Shown here one piece after another: positions 1 through 8,112 of a stretch of DNA of 59,639 nucleotides (positions are counted from its first letter, which is position 1; each line of letters opens with the position of its first letter). The notes beneath the pieces are model-generated. The model saw nothing but the letters and a program-made list of their open reading frames with translations. It was not told the DNA's origin and did not search any database. The position numbers were made by a program, and so were the translations under genes. The DNA lies in assembly GCF_000813725.1 (NCBI RefSeq), contig NZ_JWLD01000084.1:1-59639 (forward strand), in the 5' to 3' direction. Source of the DNA: Leisingera sp. ANG-Vp (GTDB lineage Bacteria > Pseudomonadota > Alphaproteobacteria > Rhodobacterales > Rhodobacteraceae).

Positions 1-935
1 GGGGAGGGAGGGTGCGGGGGGCGGGTTTCGCGCCAGACCGACACCAGGCCGGAGGCGATGATCAGGCTGCTGCCGGTCCAGACGGCCAGGTCCGGCCATT
101 CGCTGAAGATCAGAACACCCCAGACCACCGACATCGGCATGGCGACGTATTCGAAGGGGGCGGCCAGAGCGGCTTCGTTCAGGCGGTAGGCCTGGCTGAC
201 CAGGTAGCCGCCGATGGAGCCTGCCAGGCCCACGCCGATCAGATAGGGCCAGTCCTGGGGGGCGGGCCAGATCCAGGCGCGCAGGATGAAATCAAGCGCC
301 GCGCCGCTGCCTTCGTACCGCCCGTCGCCGAACATGAGGCCGGCCAGGGCGCTGACGATCAGAAAGCCCAGCATCGGGTAGAAGGCGAGGGTTGCGCCGC
401 TTTCCGAGCTGCCTGCGCGGCGGGTCAGCACATGCAGGGTGGCATAACCGCAGGCGCCGAAAAAGGGCAGCAGGGCGGCGGCCTGGAAGGTGCCCGGGCC
501 CGGGCGCATGATGATCAGCACACCCAGGAAACCCGCGCAGACTGCACCCCAGCGCCAGGGGCCGGGGCGCTCGCCCAGGAACAGGGCGGACAGGGTGGTG
601 ACGATCAGCGGGGTGGCAAAAGCAATGGCGACGGCTTCAGCGAGGGGCAGGATGGCGAGACCGGTGAAGAAACAGAGGTTTGCAAACAGTACCGCGCAGC
701 AGCGCAGCAGGTGCAGTTTCGGCTGATGGGTGCGCAGGCGGCTGTAGCCGCCCTCGAGCGGAACGATCACGGCGAGCATGACAATCATCGCCACAACAGA
801 GCGGAACAGCACGACTTCATACAGCGGGTAGTCGCCGGACAGGAACTTGAAGATCATGTCGATGACAGAGAAGGCCACGCCGGCGCCTGCTGCGGCCAGC
901 AGCCCGAAGATATTGACCTGCGCCTGCGTGTTCAT
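1..935 (-). CDS. DMT-family (EamA/RhaT-like) inner-membrane transporter, 3'-truncated by window edge
   Basis: Reading the minus strand from the ATG at 935 gives an open frame to the window edge (about 311 residues, no stop seen). The protein starts MNTQAQVNIFGLL and is made of repeated hydrophobic helices with two EamA-type halves, including LAEAVAIAFATPLIVT and GERPGPWRWGAV, the usual signature at the end of the first EamA repeat. EamA proteins are 10-helix drug/metabolite exporters. The substrate cannot be told. A GGAG lies about 8 bases before the start. The 3' end of the gene is outside the window, so whether it forms an operon with the next gene is unknown. Confidence 0.85.
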   Translation of the reverse strand, partial: MNTQAQVNIFGLLAAAGAGVAFSVIDMIFKFLSGDYPLYEVVLFRSVVAMIVMLAVIVPLEGGYSRLRTHQPKLHLLRCCAVLFANLCFFTGLAILPLAEAVAIAFATPLIVTTLSALFLGERPGPWRWGAVCAGFLGVLIIMRPGPGTFQAAALLPFFGACGYATLHVLTRRAGSSESGATLAFYPMLGFLIVSALAGLMFGDGRYEGSGAALDFILRAWIWPAPQDWPYLIGVGLAGSIGGYLVSQAYRLNEAALAAPFEYVAMPMSVVWGVLIFSEWPDLAVWTGSSLIIASGLVSVWRETRPPHPPS

Positions 936-986
936 CGGACAGCTCCGCCGGGATCAGTCGTGGGGTGTATGGGGATCAGTGGCGCA

Positions 987-1035
987 ATTGCCGGGAACTG
1001 GCAATGGGGCGGCGCCCGGAAATTCATGAATTTCC
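987..1035. promoter_or_regulatory. Two adjacent palindromes in the intergenic region upstream of the DMT and NIPSNAP genes
   Basis: ATTGCC-N7-GGCAAT lies at about 987-1005 and a perfect 18-bp palindrome, GGAAATTCATGAATTTCC, at 1018-1035. They sit in the 264-bp gap between two divergent genes. They could be operators; no regulator can be assigned and no clear -35/-10 pair was recognised. Confidence 0.3.
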
Positions 1036-1199
1036 CCGTAAAATTCTTCTCCAGGATTTCCAGCCGCAGAACGCGCGTTGAGTGACTGGAGGCGGGCCCG
1101 CGGGGCATCTGTGTTTGTGAACGGCGGATCACACAAAGTCATTGGGCTTGGCCGGGCGGTATGCCTAGCCTTCACAGAAAATCTGCAAGGAAGAGGCAT

Positions 1200-1538
1200 A
1201 TGATCACCTGCTACATCACCTATGAAATTGAACCGGCCAAGACCGAAGCCTTCGAGATTTACGCCAAGGCCTGGATCCCGCTGGTGGAGCGGTTCGGCGG
1301 CACGCATCACGGTTACTTTCTGCCGCATGAAAGCGCCAATGACCTGGCGGTGGCGCTGTTTTCCTTCCCCTCGCTGGCGGCTTATGAGGACTATCGCGCC
1401 AGAAGTTTCGAGGACGGGAGCTGTCTGGCCGCGTTCCAATACGCCAAGGACAACGGCATCGTCCGGCGCTATGACCGGACTTTCCTGCGGCCGGTACTGG
1501 AGGGGGATTTGGCGCCGCTGAAGGCAGCGATGGGTTAG
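1200..1538 (+). CDS. NIPSNAP family protein (112 aa)
   Basis: Small soluble alpha/beta protein starting [12 protein letters not shown], with the NIPSNAP/dimeric ferredoxin-like pattern: an N-terminal strand, a helix ending in [18 protein letters not shown], and [13 protein letters not shown]. The start at 1200 is chosen over an upstream in-frame ATG at 1161 because AAGGAAGAGG lies just before it and homologous proteins start with this strand. Bacterial NIPSNAP proteins are of unknown function and are often found with small-molecule metabolism genes. It is convergent with the UPF0178 gene and overlaps its end by four bases. Confidence 0.85.
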   Translation: MITCYITYEIEPAKTEAFEIYAKAWIPLVERFGGTHHGYFLPHESANDLAVALFSFPSLAAYEDYRARSFEDGSCLAAFQYAKDNGIVRRYDRTFLRPVLEGDLAPLKAAMG

Positions 1539-1993
1539 CGGCCTGATTTGGCAGCGCGCAGCTCGCGCTCCAGCGCATCCAGAAAACGGGAGCGGTCGGC
1601 CTTGGTGAAGCCTTTGCCGCCGCCCTGCGTTCCCAGCGGATTGGCAGCACGCAGATCTGCCATCAGGTCGCGCATTGCCAGCTGCTGGCCGATGTTAGCC
1701 TGGGTAAAGCGCTCGCCGTTGTGGCGCAGCACGCGGGCGCCGGCTTCGATGCATTTGGCGGCCAGCGGGATGTCGCCCGTCACCACCACGTCGCCGGGGC
1801 CGCAGCGCTCGGCGATCCACATGTCGGCCACATCGGCGCCCTCTGCCACGATCACGGTTTCCACCAGCGGGTTCTGCGACGGCCGCAGCCCGCCGTTGGA
1901 GACCACAAACATGCGCAGGCCGTGACGGGTCGCAACCCGCTCGGCCTCCTGCTTCACGGGGCAGGCGTCGGCGTCGATGTAGAGCGCGCTCAC
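1535..1993 (-). CDS. UPF0178 (YaiI/YqxD, DUF188) family protein
   Basis: 152 aa, the usual size for the family. It begins [14 protein letters not shown], the conserved acidic/Cys N-terminus of the PIN-like DUF188 proteins, and has the [20 protein letters not shown] block typical of the fold. The molecular function is not established; the PIN-like fold suggests a nucleic-acid role. The start codon overlaps the stop of sthA by four bases, so it is probably translationally coupled as the last gene of the fghA-sthA-yaiI operon. Confidence 0.9.
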   Translation of the reverse strand: MSALYIDADACPVKQEAERVATRHGLRMFVVSNGGLRPSQNPLVETVIVAEGADVADMWIAERCGPGDVVVTGDIPLAAKCIEAGARVLRHNGERFTQANIGQQLAMRDLMADLRAANPLGTQGGGKGFTKADRSRFLDALERELRAAKSGR

Positions 1994-3486
1994 TCGGCCG
2001 CCTTCTTGTCCGCTTCCGCAGGCTTTTCCGCCTTGGGGGCGGGTTTGGCCTTGGGCTTGCGGGCGGGCTTCTTCACCTTGAACTCCTCCGGGATCGGCAT
2101 CCGGTTGAAGGCGTCAAGACCGGCAACCTTATAGGCCTCGGCCAGGGTCGGGTAGTTGAAGGTGTTCTGCACGAAGTAATCCACGGTGCCTTGCAGGTTC
2201 ATTACCGCCTGGCCGATGTGGATCAGCTCGGTGGCGCCTTCGCCGACGATCTGCACACCCAGCACCCGGCGGGTTTTGAGGGACAGCAGCATCTTCAGCA
2301 TGCCGTGCTCCAGCCCCATGATGTGGCCGCGCGAGGTTTCGCGGAAGCGTGCCTCGCCGACTTCATATGGGATGCCGCGCTCTTTCAGCTCTTCCTCGGA
2401 CATGCCGCAGGTGGACATTTCCGGCACTGAGTAGATGCCGTAGGGATACCAGGGGCTTTCCGGCATGGTCGGGGTATCGAGCGCGTGGCAGGCGGCGACC
2501 CGGCCCTGCTGCAGCGAGGTGGAGGCCAGCGACGGGTGGCCGATCACATCGCCGGTGGCATAAATATGCGGCACCTCGGTCTGGTAGGTCTTGCGGTTGA
2601 CGCTGAGACGGCCGCGGTGGTCGGTCTTCAGCCCGGTGGCCTCGAGGTTCAGCGCGCCGGTGGCGCCCATGCGGCCGGCTGCAAACAGCAGCATTTCGGC
2701 GCGCACGTGGCGGCCGTTTTCCAGGGTGACCTCGACATGCTCGCCCGCGTCTTCGATGTTTTCCACCGCGGAGCCCAGCCGCAGGTCGACGCCGTTTTCG
2801 CGGATCTGGTGGGTGAACTCCTGGATCAGGGTCTTGTCGATGAAGTCGAGGAAGGTCTCGCGCGGTTCAATCAGGGTGACGCGCACATCGAGGGCCGAGA
2901 ACATGGTGGCGTATTCCACCCCGATGACGCCGGCGCCGATGACCACCAGCGAGCGCGGGATTTCTGCCATCTCCAGGAATTCATCGCCGTCCAGGATGGT
3001 GGTGCCGTTGAACGGCACGTAGTCCGGGCGGTAGGTCTTGGTGCCGGTGGAGATCAGGAATTTCTCCGCGGTCATCCGCGTGGTTTCGCCGGCCTCGGTT
3101 GCGACCTCGACCTCGTTCGGGCCGGTGAATTTGGCCAGGCCGAGCAGGGTATCCACGTGGTTGCGGTTGAACTGGTGTTCCAGCACGTCGACCTCGTGAT
3201 CCAGGGTCTTGTGCAGGCGCGCCTTCAGGTCCTCGGCGAGGATGTCATCCTTGACCCGGTAGGAGCGCCCGTAAAAAGAGCGCTCGCGCCAGCCGGAGAG
3301 GTTCAGCACGGTTTCGCGCAGGGTTTTCGAGGGGATGGTGCCGGTGTGCACCGACACGCCCCCCAGCCGGTCCTTGCGGTCGATCACCAGCACCCGGCGG
3401 TGCAGTTTGCCTGCCTGGATGGCAGCGGCGCGGCCCGAGGGGCCGGAACCGATGATGATCAGGTCATAATCAAATTCGTCACTCAT
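1990..3486 (-). CDS. sthA: Soluble (Si-specific) NAD(P)+ transhydrogenase SthA
   Basis: 498-aa flavoprotein of the pyridine nucleotide disulfide oxidoreductase family that moves hydride between NADPH and NAD+ in the cytoplasm. The FAD-binding GSGPSG lies at residues 13-18, the NAD(P) fold [13 protein letters not shown] near 181-193 and the second FAD motif ATGDVIG near 310. The position of the redox-active CxxxxC of lipoamide dehydrogenases is [11 protein letters not shown] without cysteines, which is diagnostic for SthA. The last about 30 residues are a Lys/Ala/Pro-rich tail ([14 protein letters not shown]) beyond the usual end. AAGGACG precedes the start; fghA ends 18 bases upstream and the UPF0178 gene overlaps downstream. 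Confidence 0.96.
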   Translation of the reverse strand: MSDEFDYDLIIIGSGPSGRAAAIQAGKLHRRVLVIDRKDRLGGVSVHTGTIPSKTLRETVLNLSGWRERSFYGRSYRVKDDILAEDLKARLHKTLDHEVDVLEHQFNRNHVDTLLGLAKFTGPNEVEVATEAGETTRMTAEKFLISTGTKTYRPDYVPFNGTTILDGDEFLEMAEIPRSLVVIGAGVIGVEYATMFSALDVRVTLIEPRETFLDFIDKTLIQEFTHQIRENGVDLRLGSAVENIEDAGEHVEVTLENGRHVRAEMLLFAAGRMGATGALNLEATGLKTDHRGRLSVNRKTYQTEVPHIYATGDVIGHPSLASTSLQQGRVAACHALDTPTMPESPWYPYGIYSVPEMSTCGMSEEELKERGIPYEVGEARFRETSRGHIMGLEHGMLKMLLSLKTRRVLGVQIVGEGATELIHIGQAVMNLQGTVDYFVQNTFNYPTLAEAYKVAGLDAFNRMPIPEEFKVKKPARKPKAKPAPKAEKPAEADKKAAE

Positions 3487-3504
3487 GGCCGCGTCCTTTG
3501 TCTC

Positions 3505-4338
3505 TTAGTTCTGGTACAGCGCGTCGGCGTGGAAGGAGACATGCTCCTCCATGAAGGTCGACACGAAGAAATAGCTGTGGTCATAGCCCGGCTGCATCCG
3601 CAGGGTGGCCTGCTGGCGGCGCTCGGCTGCCGCGTGGGCCAGTGCTTCGGGCTTCAGAAGGTCGATGAACTGATCCGAGGTTCCGGTGTCGATCAGGATC
3701 GGGCCGTCAAAGCCTTTTTCGCGCATCAAGAGGGTCGCATCATGCTTGGCCCAGGTTGCCTCATCGTCGCCCAGATAGGCACTCAGCTGCTTGCGGCCCC
3801 AGTCCGATGCGGTGGGGTTGGAGATCGGTGCAAAGGCGGAAACCGATTTGTAGCGGCCCGGCAGGTTCATCGCCAAGGTCAGCGCGCCATGTCCGCCCAT
3901 GGAGTGGCCGGTGATCGCCTGGCGGTCCAGGTCGATGGCGAATTTCTCACCCAGCAGCGCGGGCAGTTCCTCGGCCACATAGTCCCACATGCGGAAATGC
4001 GGCGCCCAGGGCTCTTGCGTTGCGTTCACGTAAAAGCCCGCGCCCTGGCCCAGGTCGTAGGCGTCATCATTGGCAACGCCTTCGCCGCGGGGGCTGGTGT
4101 CGGGGAAGACGATGGCGATGCCCTGCTCGGCGCACCAGGCCTGGGCGCCTGCCTTGGTCATGGCGTTTTCATGGGTGCAGGTGAGGCCCGAGAGATACCA
4201 CAGCACCGGCACCGGGCCGTCCTGGGCCTCTTCCGGCAGGAACAGGCCAAAGGTCATATCGCAGCCGGTCGCGCTGCTGGCGTGCTTGTAGACGCCCTGG
4301 GTGCCGCCAAAGGCGCGGTTCTCGGAAACGGTTTCCAT
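3505..4338 (-). CDS. fghA: S-formylglutathione hydrolase
   Basis: 277-aa alpha/beta hydrolase (esterase D family) that splits S-formylglutathione to formate and glutathione, the second step of glutathione-dependent formaldehyde oxidation. The nucleophile is S146 in TGHSMGGHGAL; the acid is in LIDTGTSDQFID and the histidine in GYDHSYFF. LTCTHENAMTKAGAQ and DTSPRGEG are family hallmarks. It is first in an operon with sthA. The partner dehydrogenase gene is not in the window. It would help clear the formaldehyde made by the amine-demethylating enzymes encoded 25-50 kb away; that link is metabolic inference, not linkage. Confidence 0.96.
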   Translation of the reverse strand: METVSENRAFGGTQGVYKHASSATGCDMTFGLFLPEEAQDGPVPVLWYLSGLTCTHENAMTKAGAQAWCAEQGIAIVFPDTSPRGEGVANDDAYDLGQGAGFYVNATQEPWAPHFRMWDYVAEELPALLGEKFAIDLDRQAITGHSMGGHGALTLAMNLPGRYKSVSAFAPISNPTASDWGRKQLSAYLGDDEATWAKHDATLLMREKGFDGPILIDTGTSDQFIDLLKPEALAHAAAERRQQATLRMQPGYDHSYFFVSTFMEEHVSFHADALYQN

Positions 4339-4562
4339 GCGTGAGGCTCCTTAACTCTGTTAGCCCTATCGCTATCTGCTGAATGCGGCAGCGTCCAGCG
4401 GGCGGGCGGCGGCAATTCCGGTTTTTGCGGCAGAAGGCTTGCGAAATTGCAAACAACTGAGTGAGGAAGCGGGATCCAGCCGCGGTCCGGGGCCTTTCCG
4501 GCGCTGGACAGCGGCAGCGGAACGCGGGACAGTCCGGCGGAACAAACGGGAGGCACAGGGCC

Positions 4563-4904
4563 ATGAGCGATTTTCTGAGACTGACACCTGAGGCGGCTGA
4601 GGCGGAAGTGGAGCGCCCGGCGCCGGAGAAGGTGCTGGCGGGCGATCCGGTTTTCACGACCTGGAACGCCGAGGAGCGCGACGGGTTGTACTGCGGCATC
4701 TGGCAATCGACGCCCGGCAAGTGGCGGATCTCCTATGACGAGTGGGAGTACTGCCGGATCCTGGAGGGGCGCTCGGTGATCACCAGCGACGACGGCACCG
4801 AATATCCGCTCGCGGCGGGCGACAGCTTCATCCTGCGGCCCGGTTTCAGCGGCACCTGGGAGGTGATCGAGACCACCCGCAAGGATTACGTGATCCGGCT
4901 CTGA
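4563..4904 (+). CDS. Cupin-domain protein (113 aa)
   Basis: Single-domain cupin starting MSDFLRLTPEAAEAEVE. ISYDEWEYCRILEGRSVI and PLAAGDSFILRPGFSGTWEV form the two cupin motifs of the (S)-ureidoglycine-type DUF861 cupin subgroup. An in-frame ATG at 4461 exists, but the upstream residues are not family-like and GGGAGG lies close to 4563. The function is not known. It is divergent from fghA and convergent with the AEC transporter, 9 bases away. Confidence 0.85.
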   Translation: MSDFLRLTPEAAEAEVERPAPEKVLAGDPVFTTWNAEERDGLYCGIWQSTPGKWRISYDEWEYCRILEGRSVITSDDGTEYPLAAGDSFILRPGFSGTWEVIETTRKDYVIRL

Positions 4905-4913
4905 TCCGGAAGA

Positions 4914-5837
4914 TCAGGAAACCCAGGCGATCACCGCCGGCACGGTGACAATAGACACCACGGTTGAGATGAAGATGGCGGCGGAGGCCCGGTGCGGGGC
5001 CACGCCATAATGCTGCGCCAGCATGTAGACATTGCCCGCCACCGGCAGCGATGCGGCAGCGATGGCAACGGCGGCCGCAAAGGGCGCCGCCGGGATCAGC
5101 CACAGCACTGCGACGGCGACGCAGGCCGGGTGCAGCACCAGTTTTGCAAAGCTGAGCCAGCCTGCGACCTGCACCCGCTCGGCGGATTTCGAGGCGAGCG
5201 AGGCGCCGATGGCAAAGAGCGCACCGGGCGTTGCAGCGCCGCCGAGGATGGTCAGGAAATCATTTGCGGGCGCCGGAATCCGCAGCTCTGATGCCGACCA
5301 GGCGAGGCCCGCGAGGATGGACAGGATCATCGGGTTCTTCAGCAGGCCCAGCCCGACCAGTTTAAGCGTTGCTGTGCCCAAGCCCTGGCCGCGCCCTGCG
5401 TTGATCAGAATGACGATCAGCGAGGAGAACACCACCAGATCGACGCTCAGCACCACCATCATCGGTGCCACCGAGGCCGGGCCGAACAGGATAGCCATCA
5501 TCGGCAGGCCCAGGAAACCAACGTTGCCGATCGCTGCGCATTGCGCCTCCACCGCGGCCGTTTGCATGTCCAGCCCGCGGATCATGGCGACGGCCGTCAC
5601 CAGCAGGTAGACCGCCAGCGTGCCTGCGAGATAGCCCAGGATCAGCGCAGGGTCGAAGACCTCGGCAAAGGAAAGGTTGGCGGCAAAGCCGAAAATCATC
5701 GCCGAGAGCGGGAAGTAGAACACAAACTTGGTGAGATAGGCAGTGGCTTCTTCGGTAAAGAAGCGGCTGCGCCCGGCCCCGTAGCCAAGGCCGATGATTG
5801 CAAAGAAGGGCAGGGTGCGGAAGAAAATCTCAGCCAT
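4914..5837 (-). CDS. AEC (auxin efflux carrier) family transporter
   Basis: 307-aa polytopic membrane protein with about ten hydrophobic segments arranged as two halves. GNVGFLGLPMM in the middle and the C-terminal LPVAGNVYMLAQHYGV match the paired conserved segments of the AEC/MdcF family. Bacterial members are secondary carriers, mostly for malonate or other organic acids; the substrate here is unknown. Length is normal. A 7-bp inverted repeat sits immediately upstream of the start and may regulate it. Confidence 0.9.
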   Translation of the reverse strand: MAEIFFRTLPFFAIIGLGYGAGRSRFFTEEATAYLTKFVFYFPLSAMIFGFAANLSFAEVFDPALILGYLAGTLAVYLLVTAVAMIRGLDMQTAAVEAQCAAIGNVGFLGLPMMAILFGPASVAPMMVVLSVDLVVFSSLIVILINAGRGQGLGTATLKLVGLGLLKNPMILSILAGLAWSASELRIPAPANDFLTILGGAATPGALFAIGASLASKSAERVQVAGWLSFAKLVLHPACVAVAVLWLIPAAPFAAAVAIAAASLPVAGNVYMLAQHYGVAPHRASAAIFISTVVSIVTVPAVIAWVS

Positions 5838-5842
5838 TGGCG

Positions 5843-5867
5843 AATTGGTAACCTGAATTGACCAATT
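5843..5867. promoter_or_regulatory. Inverted repeat AATTGGT-N11-ACCAATT upstream of the AEC gene
   Basis: Perfect 7-bp arms with an 11-base spacer, ending 6 bases before the AEC start codon on the minus strand. It resembles a regulator operator. The half-site ATTGGT is the same as in the tmm/dmmD palindromes, but the spacing (11 instead of 4) differs. Confidence 0.35.
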
Positions 5868-5890
5868 GGCAAAGAGGTTTCGCTAAGGCA

Positions 5891-5966
5891 AGGGCTCCCG
5901 CCTGTTCACGGGCAGTCCGGGGACTGCCCTTCACAGTTGGGCGTGGCCCCGTGCTGCGCACGGGGC
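5891..5966. repeat. Left half of hairpin-chain element, copy B
   Basis: Contains GGCTCCCGCCTG, then the hairpin GGGCAGTCC-GG-GGACTGCCC (5910-5929), then CAGTTGGGCGTGG and the hairpin CCCCGTGC-TGC-GCACGGGG (5947-5965). The same order of parts, with different but still self-pairing stems, occurs at 21,280-21,410 and 48,540-48,750. The matching right half lies at 6,903-6,985, beyond the pseudogene. Confidence 0.6.
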
Positions 5967-6100
5967 AAGAGATCCGCTGAGACACGCTCTAAGGGCGGGT
6001 GCGCTCTGAGGCGCCGCTTCGATTGCGGGATTGTCCTAGACAGCCTCAACGGTGTGCTGCCTGCAATGCGGGCTTGGCGGTTTGCCGGATTGCGGTTTAG

Positions 6101-6848
6101 ATGCCAGCCATGCCTGATGCCGTATTTCAGCACCGCCGCAATGTCCGCAACACTGGGGACCTGTTCTGATCTCCGGGCTTGTACTTCGACTTTGGCGACA
6201 GCCTCATGTTGGACTTCAGCGAGGTTCCCCCGCCCTGCCGGCTGGCGATGTTCGGCGGCGGGCAGGTGTTCCGTGATTGCGTGAAATCGGTGATCTGCCG
6301 GACGCCTGAGGCAAAGCACCGTGTGAGCTGGGGAGTCGGCATTGATGGCGCCGCGGCCGCCAGTATCGAGTTCGACATTGCCGAGGGCAATTGCGCCTTG
6401 ATTTCCTCGCGGAACTGGGGCGTGCCGGGGTGCGAGCATGTGCCTTGTCCCAGTGCGATGTCTCCGTTGTTTGATGGTCAGGCAGAACCGGAGCATGAAG
6501 TTGTGCTGTTCAGCCATGCTTTGAAGTCGGATGGCCTGCTGCGGATGCCGGGCATACCTGAGCTGGACAATGGCCGGGCGAACTTGGAAGAGGCGCTGGC
6601 CTTCATTGCCAGCGGCGAAACGGTGGCGGCCAATTCCTATCATGGGACCTACTGGACGATGTGCCTGGGCCGCCGGGTGCTGTCTGTGCCGTTCAATGAA
6701 AAGTTCCGGCACTTCCGGGAAAACCCGGTGTTCGCAGGACCGTAGGACTGGCCGGAAATGCTCGCCCGGCGGAACGCCGGGAGGGGGGCTGGAGGAGGCA
6801 CGGGCCCGGAACAGGGCGTTTTATACAAAGGTGTGCGATCTGAACTAG
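6101..6848 (+). pseudogene. Decayed polysaccharide pyruvyl transferase-like gene (two nonsense codons and a frameshift)
   Basis: One reading frame runs from the ATGs at 6101/6110 through an in-frame TGA at 6167, continues as LYFDFGDSLMLDFSEVP to ANSYHGTYWTMCLGRRVL (the C-terminal NSYHG signature of polysaccharide pyruvyl transferase-like proteins), hits TAG at 6743 (FAGP*DWPEMLARR), then shifts frame in the G-rich run at about 6776-6793 and ends as GGLEEARARNRAFYTKVCDLN at 6848. Sequence after each lesion remains protein-like, so this is a gene with three separate lesions rather than a short real gene. About 245 codons remain. The TGA sits where a Cys or other residue is expected (GDLF*SPGLYF). 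It is bracketed by the two halves of a hairpin repeat. Confidence 0.7.
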
Positions 6849-6902
6849 ATTTGGACCTGAAGCTTTGCTCAGAGATGAGCGCAACAGCTGCCTTCACGCC
6901 TG

Positions 6903-6985
6903 CCCGCAGCGCTTCAGCGCTGCCGGGCCCAACCGGGGAGGGGCAGCCTGTGGCTGCTCCGGAGCGGGCGGGAGTGCCCCCTTTG
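6903..6985. repeat. Right half of hairpin-chain element, copy B
   Basis: Hairpin GCAGCGC-TTCA-GCGCTGC (6906-6923) followed by GGGCCCAACC, then a GGGGCAGCC-TGT-GGCTGCTCC hairpin and GGGCGGGAGTGCCCCC. The order matches the right part of the copy at 48,651-48,750, where the first stem is instead GCAGCGCGC-GAA-GCGCGCTGC. It may also act as the terminator of mbfA, whose stop codon lies at 6992. Confidence 0.55.
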
Positions 6986-6991
6986 CCTAGA

Positions 6992-7966
6992 TCAGCCGCT
7001 GCCGATCAGGGCACCGGCGCCGAGCACCAGGGCGCCGCCCAGCACAACCTGCATCGTGGCGCGCCAGAACGGGGTTTGCATGAAGCGGTTCTGGATCCAG
7101 GCGATGGCCCAGAGCTCCACGAAGACGATCAGCAAGGCGAGCGTAGTGGCGGTCCAGAACTCGGGGATCAGGTAAGGCAATGCGTGGCCGAGACCGCCCA
7201 CGGTGGTCATCACGCCGGAGGCAAGCCCGCGCTTGACCGGCGAGCCGCGGCCTGAAAGTTCGCCGTCGTCCGAGGCTGCCTCGGTAAAGCCCATCGAGAT
7301 GCCTGCCCCGACCGAGGCGGCAACGCCGACCAGGAAGGTCGTCCAGGTGTCCTGGGTGGCAAAGGCGGTGGCAAAGATCGGCGCCAGGGTGGAGACCGAT
7401 CCGTCCATCAGCCCCGCCAGCCCCGGCTGCACCCAGGTCAGTACAAACTGGCGGTGGGCGGCGGCGTCCTCTTCAGCGCGGGTGCCTTCGTCGAGACGCG
7501 TCTCCTCCAGTTCGCCCGCCCGCGCCTGGTGGCCAGCTTCAGCTGCGGCCAGATCACCCAGCAGCCTGCGGGTGGCGGCATCCTGGGTGCGGGCGGCAGC
7601 GGCGGTGTAGAAGCGTTCGGCATCGCGCTCCATCGCCCGGGCCTCGGTGCGGATGCGCTCCAGACTCAGGTTCTCCATCAGCCAGACCGGGCGGCGGGCA
7701 TAGAATCCTGCCACATGCTCGCGCCGGATCAGCGGGATCGCCGGGCCGAACCGCGCCTCATGCAGGGTAATCAGCTGGGCGCGGTGTTCGTCCTCTTCCG
7801 CTGCCATGCCCTCGAACATGGCGGCTGAGGCGGGATATTCTGCCCGCAGCCGTTCTGCGTAGCCCCGATAGATACGCGCATCATCTTCTTCCGAGGAAAT
7901 CGCCAGGGCCAGAACCTCCTGCCCGCTCAAATCCGCAAAGCGTTTGCGTTGTGTGAAGAACCGCAT
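6992..7966 (-). CDS. mbfA: Membrane-bound ferritin-like iron exporter MbfA
   Basis: 324 aa with two parts. The N-terminal ferritin-like (erythrin) domain of about 165 residues has acidic metal-binding helices (SSEEDDARIYRGY, AAEEDEHRAQLI, AAEAGHQ). The C-terminal VIT1/CCC1-like membrane domain has about five helices, starting at GLAGLMDGSVSTLAPIF and containing GISMGFTEA. In alphaproteobacteria this family exports iron and is repressed by Irr under iron limitation. Here a perfect TTTAGAA-N3-TTCTAAA box lies 14-30 bases upstream of the start, in line with Irr control. Length and architecture are complete. Confidence 0.93.
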   Translation of the reverse strand: MRFFTQRKRFADLSGQEVLALAISSEEDDARIYRGYAERLRAEYPASAAMFEGMAAEEDEHRAQLITLHEARFGPAIPLIRREHVAGFYARRPVWLMENLSLERIRTEARAMERDAERFYTAAAARTQDAATRRLLGDLAAAEAGHQARAGELEETRLDEGTRAEEDAAAHRQFVLTWVQPGLAGLMDGSVSTLAPIFATAFATQDTWTTFLVGVAASVGAGISMGFTEAASDDGELSGRGSPVKRGLASGVMTTVGGLGHALPYLIPEFWTATTLALLIVFVELWAIAWIQNRFMQTPFWRATMQVVLGGALVLGAGALIGSG

Positions 7967-7979
7967 CTTCTGCCCTCAA

Positions 7980-7996
7980 TTTAGAATTATTCTAAA
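7980..7996. promoter_or_regulatory. Irr box (iron control element) at mbfA
   Basis: The sequence TTTAGAATTATTCTAAA is a perfect 7-3-7 inverted repeat and fits the iron control element recognised by the Fur-family regulator Irr in alphaproteobacteria. It lies just upstream of mbfA and about 117 bases upstream of the divergent TetR gene. The position suits repression of mbfA; effect on the TetR gene is possible but not shown. Confidence 0.8.
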
Positions 7997-8112
7997 CATA
8001 ACGGTTTCGCGAGCGCCCGCAAGCCGTGAACAGTAATGCTGTTGCAAAGGGGCGGTACGGATTACATTAGGGGAGAGCCAGCTGCCCTAGCCCCCTATCC
8101 CGAGGAGTCCGC

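Noticed and set aside
12-1085. Long plus-strand frame (357 codons) rich in Gly, Gln and His
   Set aside because: It is the antisense of the DMT transporter, whose minus-strand frame is clearly protein-like and open to the window edge.
2485-4344. 619-codon plus-strand frame across sthA and fghA
   Set aside because: Antisense shadow of two well-identified genes; the composition is not protein-like.
6167-6169. In-frame TGA as a selenocysteine codon
   Set aside because: A later TAG and a frameshift in the same gene make decay far more likely, and no selA/selB/selC evidence is available in the window.
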